Part shown: positions 9,833 to 17,636 of the stretch, in pieces
Numbering within the stretch: the first letter of the stretch is position 1
Layout of the letters: every line of letters begins with the position of its first letter
NCBI GenBank assembly: GCA_963835935.1
Contig: CAWIHK010000001.1
Location: 868,001-932,000, forward strand
Reading direction: 5' to 3'
Length of the DNA stretch: 64,000 nt
Source of the DNA: CAWIHK01 sp963835935
GTDB lineage: Bacteria; Bacteroidota; Ignavibacteria; UBA10030; CAVZMI01
Position numbers and translations under genes: made by a program
The notes under the pieces: generated by a model
Told to the model about the DNA's origin: nothing
The model's database searches: none
Seen by the model: only the letters and a program-made list of their open reading frames with translations

Positions 9833-10815
9833 TGAATCTTAAAAACTTATACATGACATTCAGCAGAATTGCGTTCCTAGCTGCATTGATGCAACTCGGA
9901 TGCGGAACGAAATCATCATCAGATTCTTTGCCTGTCATTGTTGAGGTGAAGACCAACACTGTTCGTTCAGGCAGTATTGAAGAAACGGTGGAAGCAACAG
10001 GTTCAACATCTCCACAACGCGAAGCGCAATTGCGTTCTCCCATAACTGGTGTGATTGTGCGTTTTGCATTATTCAACGGTGATCAGGTGAAACGTGGGCA
10101 GTCAATTGCTGTCGTCCGCACGAAGGAATCACAAGCGAGCATACAAGGCGCTGAAGAACTTGTTCGCATCGCAAGTACGCCTCAGCAACAGCAGGAAGCG
10201 CAACAAGCTCTGGAACTCGCGCGCAAAAACGCGCGCGATGTTGTAATCACTGCACCCTTCAATGGTGTATTGAATACGAAATTGAAGAACGAAATGGAAG
10301 TTGTCGCGGAAGGTGAACAACTTGCCGCACTCGTAGATTTGAATTCTATTGTGTTTCTTGCAGATGTGCCTGTTTCCATTCTTGCAAAGATACACATTGG
10401 CGAATCCGCACATGTGCGTTTCTCGACAATGCCAAAGCTGAGTCTCGACGGTAAAGTACATCGAGTTGAGCCACAGGCAAATTCTTCTGATCAAACCGTA
10501 AGAATACAAATTCAATTGAGCACGGAATTACCACACCTTATTAGTTCGCAGTTTGGATACGCCGCAATCGTTGTCGGCAAAAAAACAAATACACTGCTCG
10601 TGCCTATTACTGCTCTGCTTCATAACGACGAGACGAATATGTCGTCCGTTATGGTCGTGACGGATTCGCTAGCGTGCAGGATTCCTGTTACGCTTGGTAT
10701 AGTACGTGACTCGATAGCGGAGGTTTTTTCTAATACTCTTTCGGTGGGGGAGAGAGTTATTACAGAAGGTCATTACGGAATTCCTGATTCGACACGAGTA
10801 CGGATTATCCAATGA
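9832..10815 (+). CDS. RND efflux periplasmic adaptor (membrane fusion) lipoprotein
   Basis: The 327-residue protein links the inner-membrane pump to TolC. It has a lipoprotein signal (LMQLGC, lipid Cys about residue 24). The lipoyl half-motifs are RSPITGVIVRFALFNGDQVKRGQ and ITAPFNGVLNTKLKNEMEVVAEG, joined by an unusually short helical hairpin rich in Gln/Ala. Beta-barrel and membrane-proximal segments follow (PVSILAKIHIGESAHVRF; YAAIVVGKKTNTLLVPITALL). A TTG at 9829 is also open in frame, but ATG 9832 fits best. The last four bases overlap the pump gene (ATGA). Confidence 0.9.
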   Translation: MNLKNLYMTFSRIAFLAALMQLGCGTKSSSDSLPVIVEVKTNTVRSGSIEETVEATGSTSPQREAQLRSPITGVIVRFALFNGDQVKRGQSIAVVRTKESQASIQGAEELVRIASTPQQQQEAQQALELARKNARDVVITAPFNGVLNTKLKNEMEVVAEGEQLAALVDLNSIVFLADVPVSILAKIHIGESAHVRFSTMPKLSLDGKVHRVEPQANSSDQTVRIQIQLSTELPHLISSQFGYAAIVVGKKTNTLLVPITALLHNDETNMSSVMVVTDSLACRIPVTLGIVRDSIAEVFSNTLSVGERVITEGHYGIPDSTRVRIIQ

Positions 10816-13800
10816 CTGTTGCCACCATTTTCGAGCGCCATCCCAAAGCGCTTCTATTTTTCATCGCGGTGCTTGTATTGGCGGGTATTATCGCTGCCAT
10901 CAATCTTCCTGTGTCCATCTTTCCTGATATTACATTTCCGCGCCTGGTCATCCTTGCAGACAATGGCGATGAACCTGCCGAGCGCGTAATGGTGACGCTC
11001 ACGAAGCCGTTAGAGGAAGCGGCGAATGCCATTCCCGGTGTTCGCAATGTCCGCTCTACGACTGCACGCGGCTCGACAGAAATCTCAATCAACTTTGATT
11101 GGGGAACGGATATCATTCTCGCACAGCAATTATTGCAGGCGAAGATTTCATCAATCCAAAACCAACTCCCCGCCGCGGCAAATGTGCAAGTGGAACGCAT
11201 GAACGCAACTTTTTTTCCCATAATGGGCTATGCACTTACATCTGATAACCGCTCTTTGGTGGAACTGCGCGATATCGCGCTCTACACAATTCGTCCGGTA
11301 CTCAGCCGTATCCGCGGTGTTTCGCAAATACGCATTGTCGGTGGCCGGACCCGCGAGTTTCTCGTAACCGTCGATCCTGCGAAGCTTGCCGCCTATCAAC
11401 TTGACATTCGCCAGGTTTCCGATGCCATCCAGAAGACCAACATCATATCGTCGGTTGGACTTATGGATGCACACTACAGGCTCTACCTTACGTTGGTTGA
11501 TAACATGTTTCACTCCGTTGACGATATTGAGAAAGCGGTAGTTTCGACGCGAGGCACAACACCCATCTTTCTTAGAGATATCGCAACAGTTCTTCCATCG
11601 GAGAAGGACGAGTACATCCGGGTTACGAGTTCAGGTAAAGAAGCCGTTCTCATCAATATCATCAAACAACCCGACGGCAATACCATACAGATTGCGGCAG
11701 ATGTAAAAGCCGCCCTTACGGAATTACGATCGTCGGGAACTCAAATTCCTTCGGACATAACGATAGGAAACTTCTACGATCAATCGGATCTCATCAACGG
11801 ATCATTCGCCAGCGTTCGGGATAGTATAAGCGTCGGAGTTGTCCTTGCAGTAGTGGTGCTTTTAGTGTTTCTTCGAAATTGGCGCGTTACATTCGCGGCG
11901 GCAATCGTCATCCCTGTCACTATCGCCATTACGATCGCACTACTGTTTGCCCTCAAAGAATCTTTTAATATTATGACATTGGGAGGAATTGCAGCAGCAA
12001 TCGGACTTATAATCGACGACACGATTGTTATCATCGAAAACATCTTCCGTCATTTTCGGGAAAAGCACGAAAGTATAACACATGCCATCCGAAGCTCCAT
12101 CGAAGAAATTTTTCCCGCAGTGTGTGGTTCAAGTGCCAGCACCATTGTCATTTTTATTCCGTTTGCATTTCTCGGCGGCGTGACAGGCGTGTTTTTTAGA
12201 TCACTCGCTCTCACGATGGGACTTGCACTGCTTGTATCGCTCGTGCTCTCGCTTGTACTTGCACCGCTCCTTGTATCGTGTCTATTGCGCATTGTAGATT
12301 TTGAGAAAGAAGCAAAATCCGAAGAACCTAAAACAATCATCAAACTCTACGCGCGTACACTGGCGGCGCTTCTCAAACGTCGATATATCATTCTTCCCAT
12401 CATCCTGTTTATCATCGTTGGCGGATACTGGCTTTATACACAGCTTGGCAGCGGCTTCATGCCGGAAATGGACGAAGGTGCATTTATTTTGGATTACTCA
12501 TCACCGCCAGGAACATCGCTGGATGAAACACATCGCATGCTGATGAAGGTAGAAAATGTCATCATGAGTATCCCGGAAGTAGAAGTTTATTCTCGCAGAA
12601 CCGGAACGCAGCTTGGATTCTTTATTACGGAACCGAACTGCGGCGATTATCTCATCAAACTGAAAAATAAACGGCATCGTTCATCCGATGAAATTATGGA
12701 TGAGTTGCGGGCACGAATAGAATCAACGCAACCGGCGCTCCGCATCGAATTTGGCAACGCAGTTCAAGATTTGATTGGCGACCTTACGAGTGTTCCGTCA
12801 CCGATCGAAATCAAAGTGTTCGGCGAAGAGAAATCTTTGATTCAAGAGAAGGCAAAAGAAATTGCAGAAATAATCGGCAAGATTCCAGGAGTGGTAGATG
12901 TGTTTAACGGCATAACCATCAGTGGGCCTGCGATAGTTGTCTCGATGGACGAGAGTGCAATAGGAAGAGCGGGATTGATGGTGGATGACGTTCGGCAAGC
13001 GCTCGAAAACGATATTAAAGGGAACGTCGCCGCCGAAGTCCAACAAAATGAAAAGTTGATAGGCATTCGTGTACGCTTGCCCGACAGTTATCGTACTAAT
13101 ATCGAGCGTCTTCGTTCGATAAGAATTTTTTCTCCGAATGGCAAAACATTTCTTTTAGGATCGCTATCAACGATCACGGTTGACCCCGGACAATCGGAAA
13201 TTGCACGCGAAAATTTAAAGCAGATGGTTGCGGTTACTGCACGCATTTCAGGACGCGATCTCGGAAGCACGATAACCGATATTCAACGAACGCTTAAAAA
13301 AAGGCTCATCGTGCCGGATGGCGTGACAGTTCAGTATGGCGGAACGTATGAGGCGCAGCAGGAATCATTCCGGGGACTCTTGCTTGTACTGTTTGGCGCA
13401 AGCCTTCTGGTCATCATTGTGTTGACAATCGAGTTCGAGTCGTACGCCATTCCAGCAGCCGTGTATGGGGTCACTCTTCTTTCGCTCTTCGGTGTGTTTG
13501 CTGCCTTATGGATTACTAATGTGAATTTCAACATTGCCAGCTTCATGGGTGCAATTATGATTGTAGGTATCGTTGCCGAAAACAGCATCTTCATCGTCCA
13601 TTATGCGGAGATACGATTGAAACAAGGTATTCATCTGCATGAAAGCATTATCGAGGCTGCAATACTCAGGTTCCGCCCGATAATTATGACTGCTCTTGCC
13701 GCAATTTTTGCACTTATTCCTCTTGCTCTTGGCATCGGTGCAGGAGCACAGATGCAACAGCCGCTTGCTATTGCAGTGATCGGTGGATTCTCATTAAGTA

Positions 13801-13856
13801 GTTTTTTGCTGCTTTTCCTGTTGCCTGTTTTTTTAACGGGGATCAAATATAAATAG
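10812..13856 (+). CDS. RND-family efflux pump, inner-membrane subunit
   Basis: The 1014-residue protein has the full AcrB-like plan: TM1 after a short N terminus (ALLFFIAVLVLAGIIAAI), a large periplasmic porter domain, TM2-6, a second periplasmic domain and TM8-12. TM4 keeps the proton-relay double Asp (IGLIIDDTIVIIEN). In TM10 the position usually held by the relay Lys of AcrB is Glu (VGIVAENSIFIV), so coupling may differ from classical HAE1 pumps. The N-terminal motif NLPVSIFPDITFPRLVI is typical of HAE/Czc-like pumps. The substrate cannot be told from sequence: drug-like compounds, bile-like detergents and metals are all possible. It is the last gene of a three-gene operon with overlapping ends. 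Confidence 0.9.
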   Translation: MTVATIFERHPKALLFFIAVLVLAGIIAAINLPVSIFPDITFPRLVILADNGDEPAERVMVTLTKPLEEAANAIPGVRNVRSTTARGSTEISINFDWGTDIILAQQLLQAKISSIQNQLPAAANVQVERMNATFFPIMGYALTSDNRSLVELRDIALYTIRPVLSRIRGVSQIRIVGGRTREFLVTVDPAKLAAYQLDIRQVSDAIQKTNIISSVGLMDAHYRLYLTLVDNMFHSVDDIEKAVVSTRGTTPIFLRDIATVLPSEKDEYIRVTSSGKEAVLINIIKQPDGNTIQIAADVKAALTELRSSGTQIPSDITIGNFYDQSDLINGSFASVRDSISVGVVLAVVVLLVFLRNWRVTFAAAIVIPVTIAITIALLFALKESFNIMTLGGIAAAIGLIIDDTIVIIENIFRHFREKHESITHAIRSSIEEIFPAVCGSSASTIVIFIPFAFLGGVTGVFFRSLALTMGLALLVSLVLSLVLAPLLVSCLLRIVDFEKEAKSEEPKTIIKLYARTLAALLKRRYIILPIILFIIVGGYWLYTQLGSGFMPEMDEGAFILDYSSPPGTSLDETHRMLMKVENVIMSIPEVEVYSRRTGTQLGFFITEPNCGDYLIKLKNKRHRSSDEIMDELRARIESTQPALRIEFGNAVQDLIGDLTSVPSPIEIKVFGEEKSLIQEKAKEIAEIIGKIPGVVDVFNGITISGPAIVVSMDESAIGRAGLMVDDVRQALENDIKGNVAAEVQQNEKLIGIRVRLPDSYRTNIERLRSIRIFSPNGKTFLLGSLSTITVDPGQSEIARENLKQMVAVTARISGRDLGSTITDIQRTLKKRLIVPDGVTVQYGGTYEAQQESFRGLLLVLFGASLLVIIVLTIEFESYAIPAAVYGVTLLSLFGVFAALWITNVNFNIASFMGAIMIVGIVAENSIFIVHYAEIRLKQGIHLHESIIEAAILRFRPIIMTALAAIFALIPLALGIGAGAQMQQPLAIAVIGGFSLSSFLLLFLLPVFLTGIKYK

Positions 13857-13953
13857 TAAATAAATGTGAATAGGTTTCTTTTTATATCTGCATGCTTCAA
13901 TTCTCAACTTTTTCAACCATAAATTGAAAATCTTAGTGGCATTTTCTCGAAAT

Positions 13954-13980
13954 TAATGTTTTCAGGGCATCATCCGATAA
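13954..13980 (+). promoter_or_regulatory. Sigma-28-like promoter upstream of small gene 14192
   Basis: TAAT is followed after 15 bases by TCCGATAA. The flagellar sigma-28 (FliA) consensus is TAAA-N15-GCCGATAA, so three of four and seven of eight positions match. It lies about 210 bases upstream of the start codon. The paralogous gene at 17134 has an even better match, which raises confidence in both. Confidence 0.45.
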
Positions 13981-14134
13981 TATTATATAAGATAAAAAAC
14001 CGCCGACCGCTCAGCAAGGATGCTGATTAAGTGGTCCAGACTTAAAAACACATTTCCAGTACAAGGAGGTAGTTCTGACAGAATCTTCAGGGTTTCGGAT
14101 TCACAAATAGTTTGCTTCATCATAATGAACGAGG

Positions 14135-14163
14135 CCGATTAGATGATTCGACTGGCCTATTTT
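14135..14163 (+). promoter_or_regulatory. Conserved 29-nt leader element, copy 1
   Basis: The stretch starting CCGATTAGATGATTCGAC and ending GGCCTATTTT matches 26 of 29 bases at 17079-17107 before the paralogous gene. All three differences are transitions. It sits between the putative transcription start and the ribosome site, so it may act in the mRNA leader. Function unknown. Confidence 0.5.
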
Positions 14164-14191
14164 CCAATCACTAATTAAAGGAGATCGCATC

Positions 14192-14416
14192 ATGGCTGTA
14201 AACGCTGTTACACAAGGGATTGGTCCGACTCAGGTTGCAGCTTCCACGAAAGAGACTCAGACTATACCGGCTACACAAACGAAAGCAAAAGATAACGCCA
14301 TCATATCAGAAAAAGCGAAAGATCTTGCTGCGTTGATGGCCGGTAAATCTGCTCAAGAAGAATTAAGTGAATCGCCCGCAGCAAAAGCTAGAGAGCAGGC
14401 ACAACAATTAAAATAA
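14192..14416 (+). CDS. Small Ala/Gln/Thr-rich protein, paralogue of 17134
   Basis: The 74-residue protein begins MAVNAVTQGIGPTQVAA and shares this start with the 17134 product (MAINAVAQGINNVVQGA). Both then have a polar, low-complexity linker and a segment I[IS]x(E/D)[KQ]AK(D/N)LAA. That segment loosely recalls the LS..A..L stretch of FlgM-type anti-sigma factors and of small flagellum-associated proteins. There is no signal peptide or membrane segment. AAAGGAG lies seven bases before the ATG. The sigma-28-like promoter suggests a link to motility, but no flagellar gene is in the window. Function unknown. Confidence 0.7.
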   Translation: MAVNAVTQGIGPTQVAASTKETQTIPATQTKAKDNAIISEKAKDLAALMAGKSAQEELSESPAAKAREQAQQLK

Positions 14417-14452
14417 TCTGATCTTTCTGAAATTGCTGAACGAGTTTTCTGC

Positions 14453-14490
14453 CTCCCACGTGGGGACTATCTGCGTGGGAGTTTATTTTC
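14453..14490 (+). terminator. Rho-independent terminator after small gene 14192
   Basis: CTCCCACG at 14453-14460 pairs with CGTGGGAG at 14474-14481. A T-rich run (TTTATTTT) follows. It lies 36 bases after the stop codon. Confidence 0.75.
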
Positions 14491-14639
14491 CCAGAGGAAA
14501 TCTTTTATCTATCTCGATGCAATTACTTTGATTACCTTCGCATCAACTTATTCAGCACGTTCAGTATCCAGGTTGATCGTTATATTAAAGCAAGCTTTTA
14601 TTATATACCGATCTGATTTTCACTTTGAAATATATACGC

Positions 14640-15668
14640 TCATCGTGTAAGAATAAATAGCGTCACACTTCCTGGTTCTATAACCGGACGCGGATGCGGG
14701 CGCTCCACTGTCGGCGCGGGAGGCGGGCCGAACTTCGCGGAAAGCATGTAAATGTTATGTGTCTTCTCGTCGATTGCATGGGTGCGCGCTCCCCGTCTGG
14801 TTGGAACAATTTCGGCAACAGAAAATTTATTCGGGTTTTCTTCACGAATGATTGTCAATGTCCCCGATCCATTAGAGCTAAACGCAAGTTGTGACTGTGT
14901 ATCGAAAGATGCGGCATCCGGACCTTCGTCAATTGGAACGGTCGTAACCACTTTCCCCGATTTCGAATCGGAAATAACCATACACTTATTTCCGCAAACC
15001 GAAAACAATAAATTATGCTCTCGGTCGATCGCGAGGCCTGATGGCTCTTCACCCGGAGCAGTCGGCCATGACTTCAACGCTTTCAATGTTTCAGCGTCGA
15101 ACGCCGTGATAAGGTTTTTATCTTCGATGTTGACGAAAATCGTTTTGCCATCGCAAACTGCAAATTCAGGTTTGCCGCTGAGTGGGACGGTTCCAATTTC
15201 GGAATCCGAGACAACGTCGATTGCTGTTGCATTTGAACTTCCACCATTGAATGTGAAGATACGGTTAGTCACAGGTTCGAAGAGGATCGCGTCGGGATTT
15301 CGTTCTTTGATTTTGATAGTTCGAAGAATTTTTAAATTAGTAAGATCGAAAACCGTCACTGAAGAATCTCTGCCATTGCTCGTGTAACCTTTGCCGGCAG
15401 ATCGCACAATTGCGATTCCATGGACGCCGGCTGTATTCTGAATTTCTCCCACCACTTCTTTTTTTACGAGATCCACAACTTGCACACGCATGCCGCGGGA
15501 TATATACAATCGCTCTGCAACCGAGTCGACAATACAATAATCCCACCCGCCTTCGCCGCCAAGAACAAGGCTATCCGCAACATGATAGTGAAGTTGATTT
15601 ATCTGGCCCCGTGTGACATTCAAGGTAATGAGAAACATGAATACAATAATGACATGTAGTGATTTCAT
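14640..15668 (-). CDS. Secreted YncE-like beta-propeller protein
   Basis: The 342-residue protein has a signal peptide (MKSLHVIIVFMFLITLNVTRG) and a seven-bladed YncE/YVTN-type propeller with repeats such as VQVVDLVKKEVVGEI, VTVFDLTNLKILRTIKI and ITAFDAETLKALKSW. A Pro-rich stretch (FGPPPAPTVERPHPRPV) precedes the last strand. Such propellers are periplasmic or extracellular binding scaffolds and no enzymatic residues are evident. I chose ATG 15668, nine bases after GGAGA. ATG 15677 is also possible and would overlap the upstream acetyltransferase stop as ATGA. Either way the two genes form an operon. Confidence 0.8.
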   Translation of the reverse strand: MKSLHVIIVFMFLITLNVTRGQINQLHYHVADSLVLGGEGGWDYCIVDSVAERLYISRGMRVQVVDLVKKEVVGEIQNTAGVHGIAIVRSAGKGYTSNGRDSSVTVFDLTNLKILRTIKIKERNPDAILFEPVTNRIFTFNGGSSNATAIDVVSDSEIGTVPLSGKPEFAVCDGKTIFVNIEDKNLITAFDAETLKALKSWPTAPGEEPSGLAIDREHNLLFSVCGNKCMVISDSKSGKVVTTVPIDEGPDAASFDTQSQLAFSSNGSGTLTIIREENPNKFSVAEIVPTRRGARTHAIDEKTHNIYMLSAKFGPPPAPTVERPHPRPVIEPGSVTLFILTR

Positions 15669-15673
15669 GATTT

Positions 15674-16807
15674 TCATTCTCCATTCTTCAAATCTTTTTT
15701 GTAACATCTTCTTCTCTTATGTTGGCGCCTGTCAAAAAATTTCCACTGGGCCTGAATTTTCGTATTTCCTTCCAATTCTCTGTTCGTCTCGACCTGCTCG
15801 ATTTTGTTTTTGATAAACACTTTATTCATTTCGTGCATCAAGATCGCGTTGACCCCTTTATTCTGCGCATCGGGACGGACGGCTGTAAGATAAAGATCGG
15901 CAGCTTTATTGTGTTTGAGAGCTCGCAACACGTGGATAAATCCGAACGGGAAAAGTCTGCCGTTACACTTTTGAAATGCTCTGGACAACGAAGGCATGGC
16001 AATTCCAAATGCAATAACTTTATTGTTAGAATCCAACACTACCGGTACATACTCGGGCAGAATAAAGCCGAAATATTGTTTTACATACATATCGATTTGT
16101 TTATCCGACAATTCAACGAAGCCATAGAGATCTTTGTATGCATCGTTCAGTACATAAAATATTTCTTTGGCATAGATGAGCATTTCCTTCGCTTTTTTTA
16201 CTTTCAGAATTTTCAGCTTGTTTCTTTCAAGCGCGATTTCCGCTATTCTTTTAACCTTCTCAGGAATCTCAGGATGCATCGTTACAGTATATTCAATCCA
16301 ATCAATATCTTTTATATATCCTAAACTCTCGATGTGCGACGGATAATACGGAAAATTGTAAATTGCGCCGAGCGTGCTTACTTCTTCAAAACCTTCTATG
16401 AGTGTTCCTTCACCATCCATATCCGTAAAGCCCAAAGGGCCGTGGATGGAATCCATTCCTTTTTCACGCGCCCATTTTTCGGCGGCATTTAGAAGAGCGG
16501 AGGAAACTTCCCGGTCGTCGATAAAATCGAACCATCCGAATCGAGCTGTTTTCGCATTCCACTTCTCGTTATATTTTTTATTTATTATCCCTGCAATCCG
16601 GCCGACTATTTTTCCATTCTTCAGAGCCAGCCAGCATTTTGCTTCGCAAAAATCAAATGCTGGATTTTTATTTTCGCGCAATGAGTTTAATTCATCTGTG
16701 CGAGGAGGAGGCACCCAATATTTATTATCACGATATAATGAATATTGGAATTTTATGAATTGTTTTAATTCGCGCAGTGTCTTTACTTCCTTAAGTTGTA
16801 GTTCCAT
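15674..16807 (-). CDS. GNAT-superfamily N-acetyltransferase-like protein
   Basis: The 377-residue protein looks like a double-GNAT protein of a type common in the FCB group. The N-terminal half has DNKYWVPPPRTDEL and a degenerate CoA-binding segment (ARFGWFDFIDDREVSSALLNAAEKWAREKG). The C-terminal half contains the second GNAT core (LYLTAVRPDAQNKGVNAILMHEMNKVFIKN) and ends in a basic tail (RRQHKRRRCYKK). The substrate is unknown. ATG 16807 is preceded by GGAG with eight-base spacing. It is translationally close to the propeller gene 14640. Confidence 0.7.
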   Translation of the reverse strand: MELQLKEVKTLRELKQFIKFQYSLYRDNKYWVPPPRTDELNSLRENKNPAFDFCEAKCWLALKNGKIVGRIAGIINKKYNEKWNAKTARFGWFDFIDDREVSSALLNAAEKWAREKGMDSIHGPLGFTDMDGEGTLIEGFEEVSTLGAIYNFPYYPSHIESLGYIKDIDWIEYTVTMHPEIPEKVKRIAEIALERNKLKILKVKKAKEMLIYAKEIFYVLNDAYKDLYGFVELSDKQIDMYVKQYFGFILPEYVPVVLDSNNKVIAFGIAMPSLSRAFQKCNGRLFPFGFIHVLRALKHNKAADLYLTAVRPDAQNKGVNAILMHEMNKVFIKNKIEQVETNRELEGNTKIQAQWKFFDRRQHKRRRCYKKDLKNGE

Positions 16808-17040
16808 CTCCAATACTCCAATTCAATTCCTTTGAGTTGATTAATCATCGGATTACATCCAAATTTGGAGTTTAACTCCTCCATATTCAAGTATAAGTTT
16901 TGTCAAGAATTATTGGATATTCGTACGAATATAAGATAATGAAATAATCGGAAGTGTTACAGTATTAAAAGGATTTTTTATTTAAAAAATCAAATAATAC
17001 GCTATTCTTCACAATTGAAGACTTTCTCATATTATCCGCC

Positions 17041-17067
17041 TAACGATTATCCAGAAAATGCCGATAA
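17041..17067 (+). promoter_or_regulatory. Sigma-28-like promoter upstream of small gene 17134
   Basis: TAAC, 15 bases, then GCCGATAA: the -10 box is a perfect match to the FliA consensus and the -35 matches three of four core bases. It lies about 65 bases before the start codon, as expected for a promoter. Confidence 0.6.
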
Positions 17068-17078
17068 TATAAATAATA

Positions 17079-17107
17079 CCGATTGGATGACTCGACCGGC
17101 CTATTTT
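17079..17107 (+). promoter_or_regulatory. Conserved 29-nt leader element, copy 2
   Basis: The segment CCGATTGGATGACTCGAC followed by CGGCCTATTTT is nearly identical to 14135-14163. It lies just downstream of the sigma-28-like -10 box and ends 11 bases before the AAAGGAG ribosome site. Confidence 0.5.
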
Positions 17108-17133
17108 ACATTTTTTACAAAGGAGATAACGCC

Positions 17134-17334
17134 ATGGCAATCAACGCTGTTGCGCAGGGGATCAACAATGTTGTACAAGGGGCTAATCAGACGCAAGCCG
17201 CAGCTCCCACTGTGAAGCATCATCATCATCACAAAGGTGCTCAACCGCCGGCACAAACTCAGGCAACAGACACTGCCCAGATATCTGACCAAGCAAAAAA
17301 TCTTGCGGCACAAGGTAAGGGTAAGCCTGTTTAG
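17134..17334 (+). CDS. Small His-rich protein, paralogue of 14192
   Basis: The 66-residue protein begins MAINAVAQGINNVVQGANQ. A run KHHHHHK follows near residue 30, which could bind metal, then a Gln/Ala/Pro linker and the shared segment AQISDQAKNLAA. No signal peptide is present. AAGGAG precedes the ATG at normal spacing. The gene is monocistronic, with its own promoter and a strong terminator. Its relation to 14192 is clear from both protein and leader. Role unknown. Confidence 0.7.
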   Translation: MAINAVAQGINNVVQGANQTQAAAPTVKHHHHHKGAQPPAQTQATDTAQISDQAKNLAAQGKGKPV

Positions 17335-17403
17335 GAAGAAGATAATAATTCGCATGACGCGAAAATCGAAGAACAGATTTCATAATATTGGAGATGATTT
17401 GCA

Positions 17404-17454
17404 TGGGCGTTTTGCCAGAGTAATATTTTCGAATATGGCGACGCCCAGTTTTTT
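17404..17454 (+). terminator. Rho-independent terminator after small gene 17134
   Basis: TGGGCGT (17404-17410) pairs with ACGCCCA (17441-17447), and an inner GCCA/TGGC pairing extends the stem. GTTTTTTATT follows directly. Confidence 0.8.
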
Positions 17455-17557
17455 ATTAATCCCCACCATATAAATCAACTCTAGTTATTGCTATCTGATA
17501 CTTCTTCATCAAGAGGTAATGATATTTTGGAAACATGAATCTCATTTATATAACGAT

Positions 17558-17587
17558 AGAGTCAACAGTTTTCGATCTGTTGACTCT
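17558..17587 (-). terminator. Hairpin terminator downstream of 17637-19874
   Basis: A perfect 11-bp stem: AGAGTCAACAG (17558-17568) pairs with CTGTTGACTCT (17577-17587), with an 8-base loop. It is about 50 bases beyond the stop of the minus-strand gene. It could also back up the plus-strand terminator at 17404. Confidence 0.6.
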
Positions 17588-17636
17588 ACCCATAAAAGTA
17601 AAATAACAATTTTGTCATTTCAATAGAACAATGCCT

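Noticed and set aside
13903..13931. Weak AT-rich hairpin after the RND operon as terminator
   Set aside because: The stem (TTTTCAA/TTGAAAA) is only AT-rich and short, with no T run after it.
14752..15387. 211-codon plus-strand open frame
   Set aside because: It is antisense to the YncE-like propeller gene, which has a signal peptide, ribosome site and clear repeats.
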